This document shows, in pieces, positions 30,629-42,604 of a stretch of DNA of 64,000 bases; the stretch's first letter is position 1; every line of letters starts with the position of its first letter. Origin of the DNA: Malaya genurostris (taxonomy: Eukaryota; Arthropoda; Insecta; Diptera; Culicidae); the NCBI RefSeq assembly GCF_030247185.1, contig NC_080571.1, positions 45,500,002 through 45,564,001 on the forward strand. Reading direction: 5' to 3'. The notes below the pieces were generated by a model. The model ran no database searches, was not told the origin of the DNA, and saw only the letters and a list, made by a program, of their open reading frames with translations. The position numbers and the translations under genes are program-made.

Positions 30629-32839
30629 TTCTACGGTATCTCAATATTAAATAAATAAATAAAGATTCGCTTGTGATAACAGCGATGCCAGGTGCAAATC
30701 TGAAAATAACTGAGCGTGTTTATTTGGCTCTACAAAAAGTTATTAACAGAACCGTGTTAGCGAGCTTCAAAATTTAAGCTGAATATTTGTAAAATAATCG
30801 AATTCACAAAAGTCTGTGAAAAACCTACTAACGAAAGAATGGCTCAATGGCTTCTTCAAAAAAACTGAAGATTTATAGATGAAATAGCAGCATACCTGGC
30901 ATCTCTGTCGGCAAACAACACACGTGATTTTTATTTTGACATTTTGTACACGCTTAACCTAACCAACCATTCTAATGCACTGAGAAAAATGTGTAGTTCC
31001 TATCTTTACATTTTCCATGCAGGCTACCGAATGTATTTTGATCAGTAAGAGGAGCGAATCACTCACGCACAGTGCTTTCATCATTCATTCATCAATGCGA
31101 GGAACGAACAAAAAAAGCGTTCAGCGCAGCTATAGCACTCATACCAACAGACTGAGTTACCGGCTTCGATGCTGAAAATATACACGAGCAAACAGAGTGG
31201 AGAACGAACCATTCCATACGAGTTCCATACATACTTGCCGACGAGCGTGCTCTATTACGTTTAATAGTATTGAACCTTCCTGAAAAACAGTATTAAGTAT
31301 TCTCTTTTCTCTCAAATATAGGCAACTCGTTCAAACAATTCCTCGGTAGTAAAAGTGATTCAAGCACACTATCGTTGGTGAACCATTCATCATCAAAGAG
31401 TACTGTTGAATTTGAATGTAAAAATAATTTAAATCATTAATGTATTCAAGCATAAAAAAAATAAATTTAGAAGGTTTCACGCTGCTGTAGATTTTCCACA
31501 TCATTTTTTACTACCAGTAGCTATGATTAATGTTCATGTTTATGAGATCTTAACTGCAAGCAATGGCCAAACAGAGTGAAGAAGAAGAAGTAAGCTTCAT
31601 CTGTGCTTAACGATTTCACTGCTCACTCGTTGGGCTAGTAACCACATGAAGAGATTCATGTATGTACAGCCGACGATGAAGAACCAACAATACTCTCTCG
31701 TTGCTTCGCTCACTAATGTAAAAAAGAATGAGCAACAAGTAATACTTCTATTCGCTTACCTTCCAAGTACAGAAGAGCTTTGATTCACTAATACATACCA
31801 ATGTGAACCAACTCCGTCTGCTTAGAAGTGTCTGACGAATGGTTCAGTTGCTGGTGCATTCATGAACCATGAAGCGAATGAATGATGCTTACTTTTATTC
31901 AGTTCATTCATTTTCCAAGCACTGCTCACGCATTTTCGTTTCATTCCAGCAATGTACGTATTGAAGCATTTTTTTCAGTTCTATCACATGATACATATGT
32001 GCATATTGCACAGTTCACACCAAATCGAACTGCAGAGTATGAAAGTGTGCTGAATCAAAAGTGTGATCATGACTGCAACTGCTCTGTACTGACTGAACTC
32101 TGACGTCTATAAACGACAACAATATCATATGGTTCTGTTTTTTCTGTTCGTTGTCAAATTCGTAAGCAGGGTTACTGGTTAAGCTCCATAGTAAAACTAT
32201 TTTCTTCGTTGATTTTCTCAACTTTCGGCAATCATGTTGATGCAAAAAAGAGTGTGGTTAAGAAACTGTGTCAAAAGTCCCCATAGCTGAACTCAAAACA
32301 ATCTGCAAAATAAGACGCACTTCTTACATAAGAAACGGGTAATATCTATTTCAAAGATAACTAGATGATGACATTTCAAATTTGTACGAAGATTTCATCA
32401 TTACTGCCTTAAACGTTCATTGAAATTAACATTACTTGGTAATAATGACATTACTAATCCTCGCATAAGGTTACCTTTTACTCATTTATACGCGGCTTGC
32501 AGATTTCCCTCTAAACGACGGGCCCGTACCCAGGGTTTCGTTACGGGAGGTGCCCTTAGATTAAAAAAAAATGTTACTGAAGAATACTTATGTACCGACG
32601 TTTTTAACAGACTCTAAAATTTCCCACTGAAACAGTCATGTGTTCAAATAAAATTTGTGACCGAGAGAAGCAAATTGTATTACATTTATTTACATGTCTA
32701 AGACCTTCTTAATATTTATATAGCACATCAATCCACAAGACTTGTGATGGTCATACAAACTTACTTGGCTATACTGGTTTCGATTTCAGATTCCGGAAGT
32801 TACGGTTTAAAATATCAAAACGAAATTCATATCGATTTC
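30629..32839. other. Intergenic, repeat-like
   Basis: This is upstream of the SRFBP1-like gene. 31000-32120 is rich in ATTCATTCA-like and GAGTGAAGAAG-like words, and its open frames are short. No element ends or protein motifs were recognised. Confidence 0.35.
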
Positions 32840-33150
32840 TTAGAGATGACCTGAGGTTTGAGAGCAGATAATAACTAGTAGGAGGAGCCAAATCAGGTAA
32901 ACAAGGGTGGTGCCCATGTAATAATAACCTAAACCGTTGAGTTTTACCATGGTAGCGATGCTAATGCGCTTGATGTGAGGCCATTTAACAGCGATTTTGG
33001 TCTTCAATCGCTTCATCAACGCACGATAATACTGTTTTTTTTCTGATTTGAGGTAGTCCTCCAAAAGTATACTATACCGATCCCAGAAAACCGATATTAT
33101 GATCTTTCTGTCCCATTGAGAAGGGCGTACTGACTTCAGTTTATTGTCGG
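32840..33150 (-). mobile_element. Degraded mariner transposase fragment
   Basis: The minus-strand frame reads ISVFWDRYSI, DYLKSEKKQYYRALMKRLKT and then KWPHIK...MVKLNGLGYY and LVYLIWLLL. It follows the catalytic-core order of the mariner at 2241-3537 (SVFWDSHSI, DYLEKGKTINSDYYIALLER, LNELGF, SPDLAPSDF), with the second-Asp block deleted. This is a dead remnant of the same or a sister family. Confidence 0.7.
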
Positions 33151-33689
33151 GTAATCATTCTGTTCTCTGACGTTTCAGCCAAATATGTACTCGAAGTGCA
33201 CTTGCGTTTGTTTTCCTAGCCCCAAATAAGTATGTGCGGGATCCAGCGGCAGAATATCATTCTCAATTTCAGAATCTTTCGTAACTAAGGCATGCTCGGC
33301 CACTTTCTCTTTCCGATCGTCCAGTACAATTTTATGTATTGTTATTATTGTCATTTATTTAACCCCGGTTTCATCCTCTATTTTTTGTGGTTTTGACTCT
33401 TCTGCTTCCTATGACCTGCCGATGCGTGCTTTATCGGCAGTGGAGTTTTGACCATCGCGTAACTCTCAAAACCTCTATCTCACGGTGTAATCTATAGAAT
33501 CAACAGCCCCATAATATTTCACAAACTTGTTTTGCCATATTCCTTCAAAATTAGATACAAGTTTTCGTATCGATAAGATATGTCATCGTGCTAATTTTGA
33601 TCAGTGTATTCCATGTCGTTGTAGGATCATTTCAAATCATTTCACAATTTTGACATTTCCAGTAGATTCTCAAATCAGTGACACTTCTA

Positions 33690-34600
33690 TATGTTAAAAT
33701 TGGGATTACAAAACTCTTGTAACACTTTTTAACACCTATAACTTACAAAAAGTATCACCTATAACGCTTCGTAATGCACAAAAGAGTAGCGGATGTAACG
33801 CATTGTAACGCTTTTAACTTTTCTTAATGCCTCTAACTTGCAATGAGTAACACATGTAACCAAGGATGGCTTTTATCGTATCAAAGAACGCTCACTAGCA
33901 ACTCTTCACACGATTGAATCAGTGCCATCAAAGAGAGACGGATATCATCGCAGCAACAAAAAACCGGAATGGTTCATTTAACCTAGAATAGACACCAGTG
34001 CGGAATTTCTCTCGATGACCTGTCTGAGAATCAAAGGTTAGCTCGCTGCTGTGGGGATTCTCTCTGAAGCAACGTAGATTCGTACGTTTTGTTCTTCGAC
34101 GATTACCTTGGAATAATCCACATCAACTGCCGAGCTATGAAAGTCGCGGATTGCTGATTGGTCTTGACACACTACAAGTACGACGAGAGCTGTCGCGTGC
34201 TTTGATGATAGCTGATATTTTGAGTGATAGGATTGACTGCCCCGCTTTGCTCCGTGAGGTTAATATTAATGTTCGTCCCCGTGCTCTCCGTAACAACGCC
34301 TTTCTTCGACTACCTCTACGTCGCACCAACTATGGAACAAACTTCGTAAAGTCTGTAACTGACAAAAATGTAACGCATATGACTTATAAAAAAGTAACAT
34401 ATGTAACACACCGTAGCGCCTATAACTTACAAAAAGTAACGCATCTTAATTCGTTTACTGCAAGAATCTAACCCTTAAAACGGTTTTTAACATTCGTAAT
34501 TTCCACAAAGTAACTCATATGATTTGTAACTCTCAATTTAAGAAAACATCGTATGCAACGCTTTCTTGCTTCTTTAACTTAACGTAACGCTTCCCATCTC
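33690..34600. repeat. Irregular GTAACGC / CTATAACTTAC word array
   Basis: Words such as TGTAACGC, ATAACTTACAAAAAGTA and CATATGTAACAC recur many times at 33700-33870 and again at 34340-34590. The two arrays flank a LINE fragment. Spacing is irregular, so it is a decayed low-complexity or satellite-like sequence. Confidence 0.55.
34067..34369 (+). mobile_element. C-terminal RT fragment of a jockey-type LINE
   Basis: The open frame reads RRFVRFVLRRLPWNNPHQLP, LLIGLDTLQVRRELSRAL, MIADILSDRIDCPALL, FLRLPLRRTNYG. This matches the thumb/C-terminal region that follows the RT domain in many mosquito LINE ORF2s (a Y..R..LLGL..L..RR pattern and a terminal RTNYG). Only about 100 residues remain, without a catalytic core or ends. 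Confidence 0.65.
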
Positions 34601-34664
34601 ACAATAATGTCGAGCTAAAAGCTTCTTCAAATGGAACATTTTTACATATTAGGGACGGGTATAG

Positions 34665-34760
34665 CGTGATGGGTTAGTCGATGCCTTTCACGTAACCCGC
34701 CTGGGTTGTATTCCCAACCCCGCAGTTTCTAGCGGAACGAAAAACTTTTTTTTAAACCTA
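34665..34760 (+). mobile_element. tRNA-derived SINE-like sequence
   Basis: An A-box-like TAGCGTGATGGGTTAG is followed after ~30 bases by a B-box-like GGGTTGTATTCCC, in a sequence resembling mosquito tRNA-related SINEs (GCCTTTCACGTAACCCGCCT between them). The body downstream is short and T/A-rich. No clear target duplication was identified. Confidence 0.5.
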
Positions 34761-35283
34761 ATCCCCACGCATTGCATCGTTAACTCAAGATTCTACTAGA
34801 AGTAACCGAACTGACTGCCAAACGATTACCGGTTAAAAATTCGTTAAAAAAAAAACGAGATCTGCAAAATTTCTCATGGGTGCTTGGCTTTTTGCAGACA
34901 TGGAAAATATTTTGTTACTTTGGAAAAATGAAATTATTTTTGGATTTCGGTTTTTTTCCAAAAATTATAATTCATATCTTAAACTACTGAGTTAAATCGT
35001 AGCTTGCAATAAGCTAAACGCACTAAGCTTATTGAATAGTAAAATTTTGACCAGCGTTAACTCATATATTTACAGTGTGAATGATCCATTTTCGAAAAAA
35101 GCCTTTACGTTTTATGCCGATTATGTTATGATTGTGATTTGCGGCATGTTTTGTTTTCGTTTCTTGCATTACGTCCATTCCCAGTAATGATTCGGCAATA
35201 ATTAATAGAGTGCGTGAAAGTCACGAGAGTCGCCCAAAAGTGAAAGTCACTAAAATCAAGCATTGCTTTCATTCGCTAAGAAA
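34761..35283. other. SGSH upstream region
   Basis: AT-rich, noncoding. It should contain the SGSH promoter and 5' UTR; no core motif was convincing. Confidence 0.35.
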
Positions 35284-36892
35284 ATGTGTCGGCTTGCAGC
35301 TGTGCAAGTCTGTTTCCTTGCGCTGATTGGTTTAAGTTCGGCGCATAAAAACGTACTTTTTTTACTGGGTAAGTTTTTGCGGATTTGTTGAATAATTACT
35401 GAATCGTAATAACAACTGGTATCCGGCAGCGGACGATGGAGGATTCGAAATGGGAGCCTACCGGAATCGCATCGTCCAGACGGCGGCTTTGGATGCGTTG
35501 GCGAAGGAAAGTTTAATTTTCAACAACGCCTACGCATCGGTGAGTAGCTGCTCGCCTTCGAGAGCTTCCATCCTAACTGGAATGCCGGAACATCAGAATG
35601 GAATGTACGGCCTGCACAATGGAGTTCACAATTTCGATGCACTGAAGGATGCCAAAAGTATTTCCGGTATTCTCAGCACAGCAGGAGTACACACCGGATT
35701 GATCGGGAAGAAACATGTTGGACCGGGCGATGTTTTTAAGTTTGATTACGAACAAACCGAGGAACAGCATTCGATCAATCAAGTGGGACGGAATATTACA
35801 AATATAAAGTTGCTCACCAGGGAATTTCTTCTCGAAAGTAAGAAAATGGATAAGCCGTTCTTTTTAATGGTTTCGTTCCACGATCCACATCGGTGTGGAC
35901 ACATTACTCCTCAGTATGGACCTTTCTGTGAGCGCTGGGGATCCGGAGAGGAAGGCATGGGTTTGATTCCAGATTGGCATCCAATCTACTACGTTTGGGA
36001 TGAACTGCAACTGCCATACTACATTCCGGACACGGAACCTGCTCGACGGGATGTTGCTGCCCAGTACACAACTATTTCTCGTCTAGACCAAGGTGTCGGA
36101 TTGGTTTTGCAGGAACTGAAAGATGCCGGTTTTGACCAAGACACTCTGGTTGTTTATACTTCGGACAATGGTCCTCCCTTGCCAGCAGCCAGAACTAATC
36201 TGTATGACCCGGGAATGGCGGAGCCAATGTTCATACGATCTCCGGACCCGAATAGCCGCAAGAACCAGGTGACCTATTCTATGACTAGCCACCTCGACTT
36301 GGTTCCTACATTTTTGGAATGGTATAACATTTCCTATCCGGAACCTGATCCAAGCGAAAGCAATCGCATCGATAAAATATCGGAAAAATCAACCCTGACT
36401 GGAAAATCGCTTCTACCTCTGCTGTATGCGGAACCTCCGGCCGATCCGGATCAGGCCGTCTTCGCATCGCAATCCTTCCACGAGATCACCATGGCCTATC
36501 CGATGAGAGCAATCCGCACCAAGCGCTTCAAACTGATCCACAATCTTAACCATCAGCTTCCGTTTCCCATCGACCAGGACTTTTATGTGTCCCCGACCTT
36601 CCAGGACATGCTGAACCGTTCTCTCGCCAAGCAGGATCTTCGTTGGTACAAAACGCTTACCGAATACTACAACCGGCCCGAGTGGGAGCTGTTCGATTTG
36701 AAACTGGATCCCACCGAGCGAAGAAATCTTGCCGGAAAAGTGGTTACCAAGGAGATATTTGAAAAGCTGAGGGCTAGACTACAGAAATGGCAAACCGCTA
36801 CGAATGACCCGTTCCGTTGCTTGCCGGGTGGTGTGCTGCTGGATACCGGCGAGTATCTCAACAATGCAACCTGTTTAACGCTGGGACAGTGA
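35284..36892 (+). CDS. SGSH: N-sulfoglucosamine sulfohydrolase (heparan sulfamidase)
   Basis: This lysosomal enzyme removes N-linked sulfate from the glucosamine end of heparan sulfate. Two exons: 35284-35368 and 35430-36892, joined as LL-ADDGG, giving 515 aa (human about 502). Residues 1-20 are a hydrophobic signal peptide ending in SSA. The metal site ADDGG and the sulfatase signature CSPSRASILTG (residues ~65-75, Cys to be converted to formylglycine) are intact, as are GKKHVGPG and SDNGPP. The C-terminal family block ends in a Cys-containing tail (CLPGG, NATCLTLG). Convergent with the KLF gene, stops 307 bases apart. All key residues are present. Confidence 0.93.
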
Positions 36893-37199
36893 TGGCAGAT
36901 GAATTAATGTTTTTATTTTTGTCCGAGAAAATACTCATTGTTTTATGCAATGCATGATTAGTTTTTAGGTGTTGGAATCTCTGAAAGTTTTGTTGTATTT
37001 AATATAGCTGAGTTTATTCTAGTTGTAAAAGGAATTTGATCAAAATTTTGCAATTTATTGAGTCATTTTAAGTAAACATTAAACGCCACTGTTTGGCTGT
37101 GTCGATTTTCTTTCTACTGATATATGATAAAACTTTTTGTTAATATGAAAACTAATATAACTTTTTATTGTCCGAATGTTAACACCAATCCCACAACAA
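36893..37199. other. Shared 3' flank of SGSH and the KLF gene
   Basis: AT-rich DNA between convergent stops. Minus-strand AATAAA-type signals (plus TTTATT near 37163) could serve the KLF gene. No further features. Confidence 0.4.
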
Positions 37200-37940
37200 T
37201 CACTCCTTGACGGCATTCTTCGGTTTTCTACCGGGTCTTCCACGTGGCAAGTTGATCCACACTCCTTTGGATTTGCCGGCAGCAAACTTTCGCTCGTGCA
37301 CCTTCCGATGTTTGGCCAAATGATCGGATCGTGAGAAACACTTCGGACAGAAATCGCACTTGTACGGGCGAACACCGGAATGCGACCGGAAGTGACGTGC
37401 CAGCTCGTCGGACCGCGAGAATCGCCACTTGCAACCGCTCCATTTACACTGATACGGTTTTTCGCCCACGTGCCGGCGCAGGTGAGCCTTCAGGTGCACC
37501 GGTTTGGCGTACACCTTCCGGCAGCTTTCAAATGGACAGACGTAACTCGTCGACAGTGGCTCCTGTTCCGGGGGGCTATCTTGGGCCTTTTGTTCGCCAG
37601 CATAGTTGTTAGTTTCGTTTTCACGAAGAAATGCATCACATGAGTCATCACAAAGAAACGTTCGCTCCGGAAGCCGGAAGTCTTTGTCCCAGATTTCACT
37701 AAAGTTAATGCAACTGTATTCCAGGATGAAGTTCTCCACGTTCAGTTCCAAGTCAATATTATTGGCCGGAACGATCGCCGATTTCGAATCATTGAAATCT
37801 GAACTACTTTCTTCCACAGTGTTCTCGAACAGATCACCGTCGCGTTGGAACTCATCAAACAGATCCTCGTGGAACTCGGTGTAAAACTGATAAAATCCAT
37901 TGGCCAAAAAATCCTCCGTTGAATCCTCGAAACCGTCCAT
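37200..37940 (-). CDS. Krüppel-like factor, KLF15-like
   Basis: A nuclear DNA-binding regulator of GC/CACCC-type sites; 246 aa in one open exon starting MDGFEDSTEDF. The N-terminal ~130 residues are acidic with no domain. Three C2H2 fingers follow, spaced as in KLF/SP proteins: YVCPFESCRKVYAK...H, YQCKWSGCKWRFSRSDEL, YKCDFCPKCFSRSDHL, with linkers VGEKPYQC and SGVRPYKC. The C-terminus has an AT-hook-like RGRPGRKPK. Finger 1 (KPVHLKAHLRRH) fits KLF15/Bteb2-type members, so I call KLF15-like but not a specific symbol. A 5' untranslated exon may exist upstream. Confidence 0.88.
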   Translation of the reverse strand: MDGFEDSTEDFLANGFYQFYTEFHEDLFDEFQRDGDLFENTVEESSSDFNDSKSAIVPANNIDLELNVENFILEYSCINFSEIWDKDFRLPERTFLCDDSCDAFLRENETNNYAGEQKAQDSPPEQEPLSTSYVCPFESCRKVYAKPVHLKAHLRRHVGEKPYQCKWSGCKWRFSRSDELARHFRSHSGVRPYKCDFCPKCFSRSDHLAKHRKVHERKFAAGKSKGVWINLPRGRPGRKPKNAVKE

Positions 37941-38759
37941 ATCTGCTGAGACCCGGTATCGATCTTACCGCCGTCAGAATGCAACTGATCCTCGCTTCCA
38001 TGACTAGACAGCTAAATAATGCCACCAGAAAGTAACGAATTCCCGGATGACCCAGACACTCGTCGCCGTCGGGTGAAATTAATATCCCGTGCGAGGGTTT
38101 GGCGGCCAACTAACTGATAAGGAACAAACGAGCGAGCGCATATGCCACACTCGAGAAGACTTTCGCTGTCTCCGAATTCAGTCACACGGCATAAAACAGA
38201 AGCCCATTCTGCGACGGCCGAAACGGTTGATCTGCTGCAGATCATCACACAGCGGAATCGAAAGCGAAACAACAGGGACACGATGCTAATGACCACTAGC
38301 AATTGATCTGGACGAAACTGTGGCTGTGCTGTTATCGTTATTGCACTTGTTTTGCCGTGTCTTCTATCCGTGACGTGGTTTGTTAGAACGGAGCTTCAAA
38401 TAGAAAACAGATGGACGGATGCACGGAAAGTCCCAAAGGAGCAATCGAGTTTTTGACGTCTGTCCAGAAGCATTTAGATATGCATAATTTGGCTTGTTGC
38501 AGATGGTGTGTGATTGGGTAGCAAGATTAAAACTCATTTTAGTAATGAAATGAGGTAATAAAAATTTACTTAAGAACGTAAATCAAGTAATTTAATCTCT
38601 AAGCTTTTAGTAATTTAGTTTACCTTATATTTATACCCAATCAAACGACGGACTAGAAAATGAGAAATTTTTGATTACCGAACGAATGGTCAGCTGTTGA
38701 AAATTCAGTTAAAAAAATTACCGAATTCGTGCAGTAACTTTTCTTGAAGATGGCGGACC
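37941..38759. other. KLF upstream region
   Basis: GC-moderate to 38290, probably 5' UTR and promoter of the KLF gene, then AT-rich. Open frames here are small and overlap on both strands. None was recognised. Confidence 0.4.
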
Positions 38760-39290
38760 GATTTCCACCAAATTAGATTCAAACGAGAAAAAGTTAATGC
38801 GATATTAACCCGGCGGACACAAATAAGGGGCTGGGGTCCACTAGGAGATTGATAGTACCTATTAGCTCTCTCCGGACTGTACCAGCCTAGATGCCGTGTG
38901 GAATCCGGCGGAAAAAAATGAACCAAGAATAGATCCACTGGGTTCCTGCTTCCATGTCGTAAAAGGCGACAATTGCAGGAGTTTCTTTTTCCTTTCAGTT
39001 ATCAGATATTTTCAATGTTTTACTTCTGATTACTCTATTATACTAAATCATCTCTTTATTCAACCTATCAATTTCCGTCTAGCTTCGTAGAAAAGTTTTA
39101 TTAGGAATGATTTCTTCTTCCATGTTATTGATTCTCTTTCAGGATTATAAAATGAATGATAAAAATCAACCATTGCGCAAATCCGTTTATATTACAAAGT
39201 TAATAACAGAGATGACATGTATCGGTATATTGAATACATAGTAAAAAACACTTGATATTAATATTTCAAACAGTAAATTAATATTTTTCT
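38760..39290. repeat. LINE-like or other dispersed repeat pieces
   Basis: GATGGCGGACCGATTT with TAGATTCAAACG resembles a word shared by other repeats in the window (52310 and 59265). AACCCGGCGGACACAAATA at 38808 recurs as AACCCGACGGACACAAATA at about 40090. CATGTCGTAAAAGGCGACAA resembles retroelement UTR sequence. Nothing is complete. Confidence 0.4.
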
Positions 39291-39739
39291 CGGTAGCCGG
39301 CTGCCCAGATCAACTAATATAACCAATTAATAATTAATAATTAAAATAATAAAGCGGAAATAATAAAGAATCAAGACGCGTGTGAAATCTGTTGACCTTT
39401 GTTTGGTGATTTAAAATGATTTTATAATAACTGTTTAGAATATTTCAATGCAATGAATAAACTTTTTTGTCTAAATCCTATTCGCTCGTTTATTTTGTAT
39501 CACGTAGTTTCTTATAAAAACGTGCTTAATCCACCTAGCAGTGAGATGATACCTTTTTTTATCAATCCGAATGTGTTTTTCTGCATGACTAAAAAAAACG
39601 CGAAAGGTAGATGCATAAACGAGTGACTGCATACTCGACAGCCGGCTGTCCGGAGTTTTGTCAATTTCGGAGATTGACTGTTTCGTGCATTATATTGCCA
39701 GCACAAAGTAACACATAAAACGATAATACTTTAAAACAT

Positions 39740-39975
39740 TCTTGGTAGCCGGCTACCCAAAGCAATAAACACATGATAACATTATTAAAACATTTACTAA
39801 CAAAGTATCCTCTCCTATGATGCATGTGGGAATGCAGAGGATTCCTCGGTTCTTAGTAGCAACATGCATCGAACTAACAATCCTTTCCCTCCCAAGTAGA
39901 TCTGCATTCGGACGTGGCCGGCGTCGGTATTGATCAGCATGCATGGTTCAATACAGTTTGCATAGTGTGAAACAA
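39740..39975 (+). repeat. Left arm of a ~240-bp inverted repeat
   Basis: The reverse complement of 40320-40560 aligns along the whole arm: GGTAGCC, AGCAATAAA, ACATGATAA, TATGATGCATGTGG, TAGCAACATGCATCG, TCTGCATTCGGA, TGGCCGGCGTCGGTATTGAT, GTTTG. Identity is roughly 80-85% by eye. The arms are separated by ~345 bases, and no coding is present. Confidence 0.8.
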
Positions 39976-40319
39976 TGTGTTATTCCCAAACATGTTACTT
40001 CAAAAAATCATTTTGCAATCTCAATTGGTCCAGATCAATAACGGAGTAGCAACACACGGGCGGTCTCTAATGCTAATGCTAATGCTATTAACCCGACGGA
40101 CACAAATACATCTCGACGGTCCGAAGCAAAGAAAAATCATATCAAGCGACTCTTGAACGCATTCATGATTTAAGCCTACACGCAGAAAAAACGAAGCATG
40201 TTCAAATGACTGTGACTTCCGGTTCCGGAGATATGGAGATACAAGTGGCGTAAACCGACAAAACGCGTTGTTTTTTAACCGCTCTTTTTTTTTCAAACAA
40301 AATGCTTGGGAATAACATG

Positions 40320-40560
40320 TTGTTTTATATTGTACAAACTGCATTGATCCCTACAAGTTGATCAATACCGACGCCGGCCACATCCGAATGCAGAAATCTA
40401 CTTAGAAATGGAGGTACGATGCATGTTGCTACTAGTAATCGAGAAATCCTTTGAATTTCCACATGCATCATAGGAAGGGGTAGTTTGTTAGTAAATTTCC
40501 GAATAATATTATCATGTATTTATTGCTCTGGCTAGGTGGCTACCGAGAATACTCCCTAAC
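40320..40560 (-). repeat. Right arm of the ~240-bp inverted repeat
   Basis: Partner of 39740-39975 (ATCAATACCGACGCCGGCCA, CCGAATGCAGA, CGATGCATGTTGCTA, CACATGCATCATAGGA). Together they form a fold-back structure about 820 bp long. Confidence 0.8.
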
Positions 40561-41453
40561 CAAAATCATTAAATACCAAGTGGATCCTCCTCGCCGTCTA
40601 AATTATATCTACATATGCCCTAGTTAAATATGGCCGCAAAATATATCTGCCAGGATATAAACCTATGCGCGTCTTTAACTCTGCGTTCAACCCGAAAAAA
40701 TACAATTCTTAATAATTGTAACACAATTCCCCGGATAATCGACGGAATTTAGTATATTCACATTGTTGATAGGACATTGTTATTATGGAAAACGTGCTTA
40801 ATCCATCTAGCAGTTAGATTTATAGATCCTCATGTGTCTTTTTACATAAATATTCTTCGGTGTTTGTAGTTTCCTTGAAATGATTTTATTGACCGTCGTT
40901 TTAAATGATAGTTTCCGGAACTGAAAGTCGGATCGAAGAGAGAAATTTATATAATTCCTTTGAATCTAAACGTGAAGCAATCGATTGAGTATTCCATGAA
41001 ATGTCGAAATGAGTTAGAGTTTTTGGTCATTATTTTCGGTACTTCCAGAACCGGTATTCCGGGATGACTCAAAACGGTTCGTATGGTGAATAAATTTGAG
41101 TAGTTTTGAGCCCAACTTTGAAAAGCTTTTGGGTATCTTCATCTTCTATGATGGTTTGAATTTTAAAAACTCATTCGCCTGCCCATTACCCTACAATTCT
41201 TAAATCGGAAGTCGGAAGGAAGAAAACCGAACACCGTTAAAACTGAAATAAGTTTATTTGGCCATCGACTATCAAAATCTGCAAACTCGATAAACTCGAT
41301 TAATTTATGTGAAAGCGATATTTTTTCACTAATCACCCTTTCATTTTTCTATAATTGGTTAAGCAGTCTTTGAGAAAATTGAGAAGTTTGATGATAGGAA
41401 AAATCAATAGCAAATTATAGGGCTAAGATATCCTAGATTTAAATCTAAGTGTA
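40561..41453. other. Dispersed repeat DNA
   Basis: Contains AACGTGCTTAATCCATCTAG at about 40793, also near 39520 as AACGTGCTTAATCCACCTAG, part of a CCACCTAG/CTAGGTGG-ended repeat group seen again at 53860 and 59890. No gene. Confidence 0.4.
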
Positions 41454-42394
41454 CAGGGTCCGGTACTCGAAGTGTAACCAATTAAAAAGGCCATAAATTC
41501 AGTTTGGAAAATTACTTTTACTTAATTCAAAGTACAAAATGTGTAAAAATAATACAAAATTCAGAATCAATTCACTTGTGCTCGATATGACCACCTTTTG
41601 CCTTGACTTGATGACTTGAGAGAGCGAAGGAGTTGCTTCGTTTGGCCGAATGAGACTTGCAGGTATTTTGGCCCACTCGCGGACAATAACTTTTTTCAGC
41701 GCCTCGAGACTGGTGTATCTTTTAGTTCGGACTTTGCTCTCCAAAATGGCCCAAAGAGAATAATCCATTGGATTCGCATCTGGTGAATTCGAGAGCCATT
41801 GTGTGGACGTGATGAAGTTCGGAACGTTGTTTTTCAGCCATTCTTGGTTCACTCGAGCTTTGTGAGACGGTGCCGAGTCCTGCTGAAACGTCCATGGTCT
41901 GCCACCGAAATGTTTGGCTGCCCACGGCTGTAAAGCAACCTCCAGAATACTTTCCCGATAATATGTCGCATTTACCTTGACGCCAGGCTCGATGAAAACG
42001 ATTGGAGAGCGCCCATCTGCGGTTACAGCGGCCCAAACCATTATCTGTTGCGGGTGCTGCCTCCTGGTGGCCAATCGATGACTCAAATTCTCGTATGAAC
42101 GGTCGGTCAAGTAAACCCTATCGTTTTGAGAGTTTACGAATTGCTCAATTGGAAAAATTTTCTCGTCAGAAAATACAATGTTCGGAAATTGACCGCTTTC
42201 GGCCAAACGAAGCAACTCCTTCGCTCTCTCAATTCATCAAGTCAAGGCAAAAGGTGGTCATATCGAGCAAAAGTGAATTGATTCTGAATTTTGTATTAAT
42301 TTTACACATTTTGTACTTTGAATTAAGTAAAAGTAATTTTCCAAACTGAATTTATGGCCTTTTTAATTGGTTACACTTCGAGTGCCGGACCCTG
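41454..42394 (-). mobile_element. Fold-back derivative of a Tc1-type transposon
   Basis: Starts ACAGGGTCCGG / CAGGGTCCGG in from TA (41452-41453) and ends CCGGACCCTG before TA (42395-42396). The outer 197 bases at each end (41454-41650 and 42198-42394) are inverted copies. They include not only the terminal repeat but also the end of the transposase coding region, so the 3' end of the element has replaced the 5' end. Length 941 bp. Confidence 0.85.
41590..42215 (-). pseudogene. Tc1-type transposase, N-terminus lost
   Basis: The minus-strand frame holds the catalytic half: VFSDEKIFPIEQ, QIMVWAAVTADG, QQDSAPSHKARV, and SPDANPMDYSLWAIL where an acidic residue completes the triad (an Asp-type third residue, as in mosquito DD37D/DD39D Tc1 groups). 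The DNA-binding N-terminus is missing because the inverted 3' copy occupies that place. The last ~60 residues are encoded twice, once on each strand. Confidence 0.8.
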
Positions 42395-42540
42395 TATGAA
42401 AATTCCAACCAACTTCGAGAAAAGTGACTTCATGTTGCATGCACACATGCCTACAAACTGACATTTGGTAATCTTTAAAAACTGATTCGAATGGTATATG
42501 AAGATCGATTCGAAAGCTGATTTTCTCAGTGATTATCGGC

Positions 42541-42604
42541 CCTTACACGATCATTAAAAGTGTCATTACTAAAAAGTAATGACACTTTTAATGATCGTGT
42601 AAGG
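42541..42604. repeat. Perfect 30-bp-arm palindrome
   Basis: Arms 42541-42570 and 42575-42604 are exact reverse complements around AAAA; each arm starts CCTTACACGATCATTAAAAG. It could form a cruciform or RNA hairpin, or be a MITE core. Confidence 0.9.
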
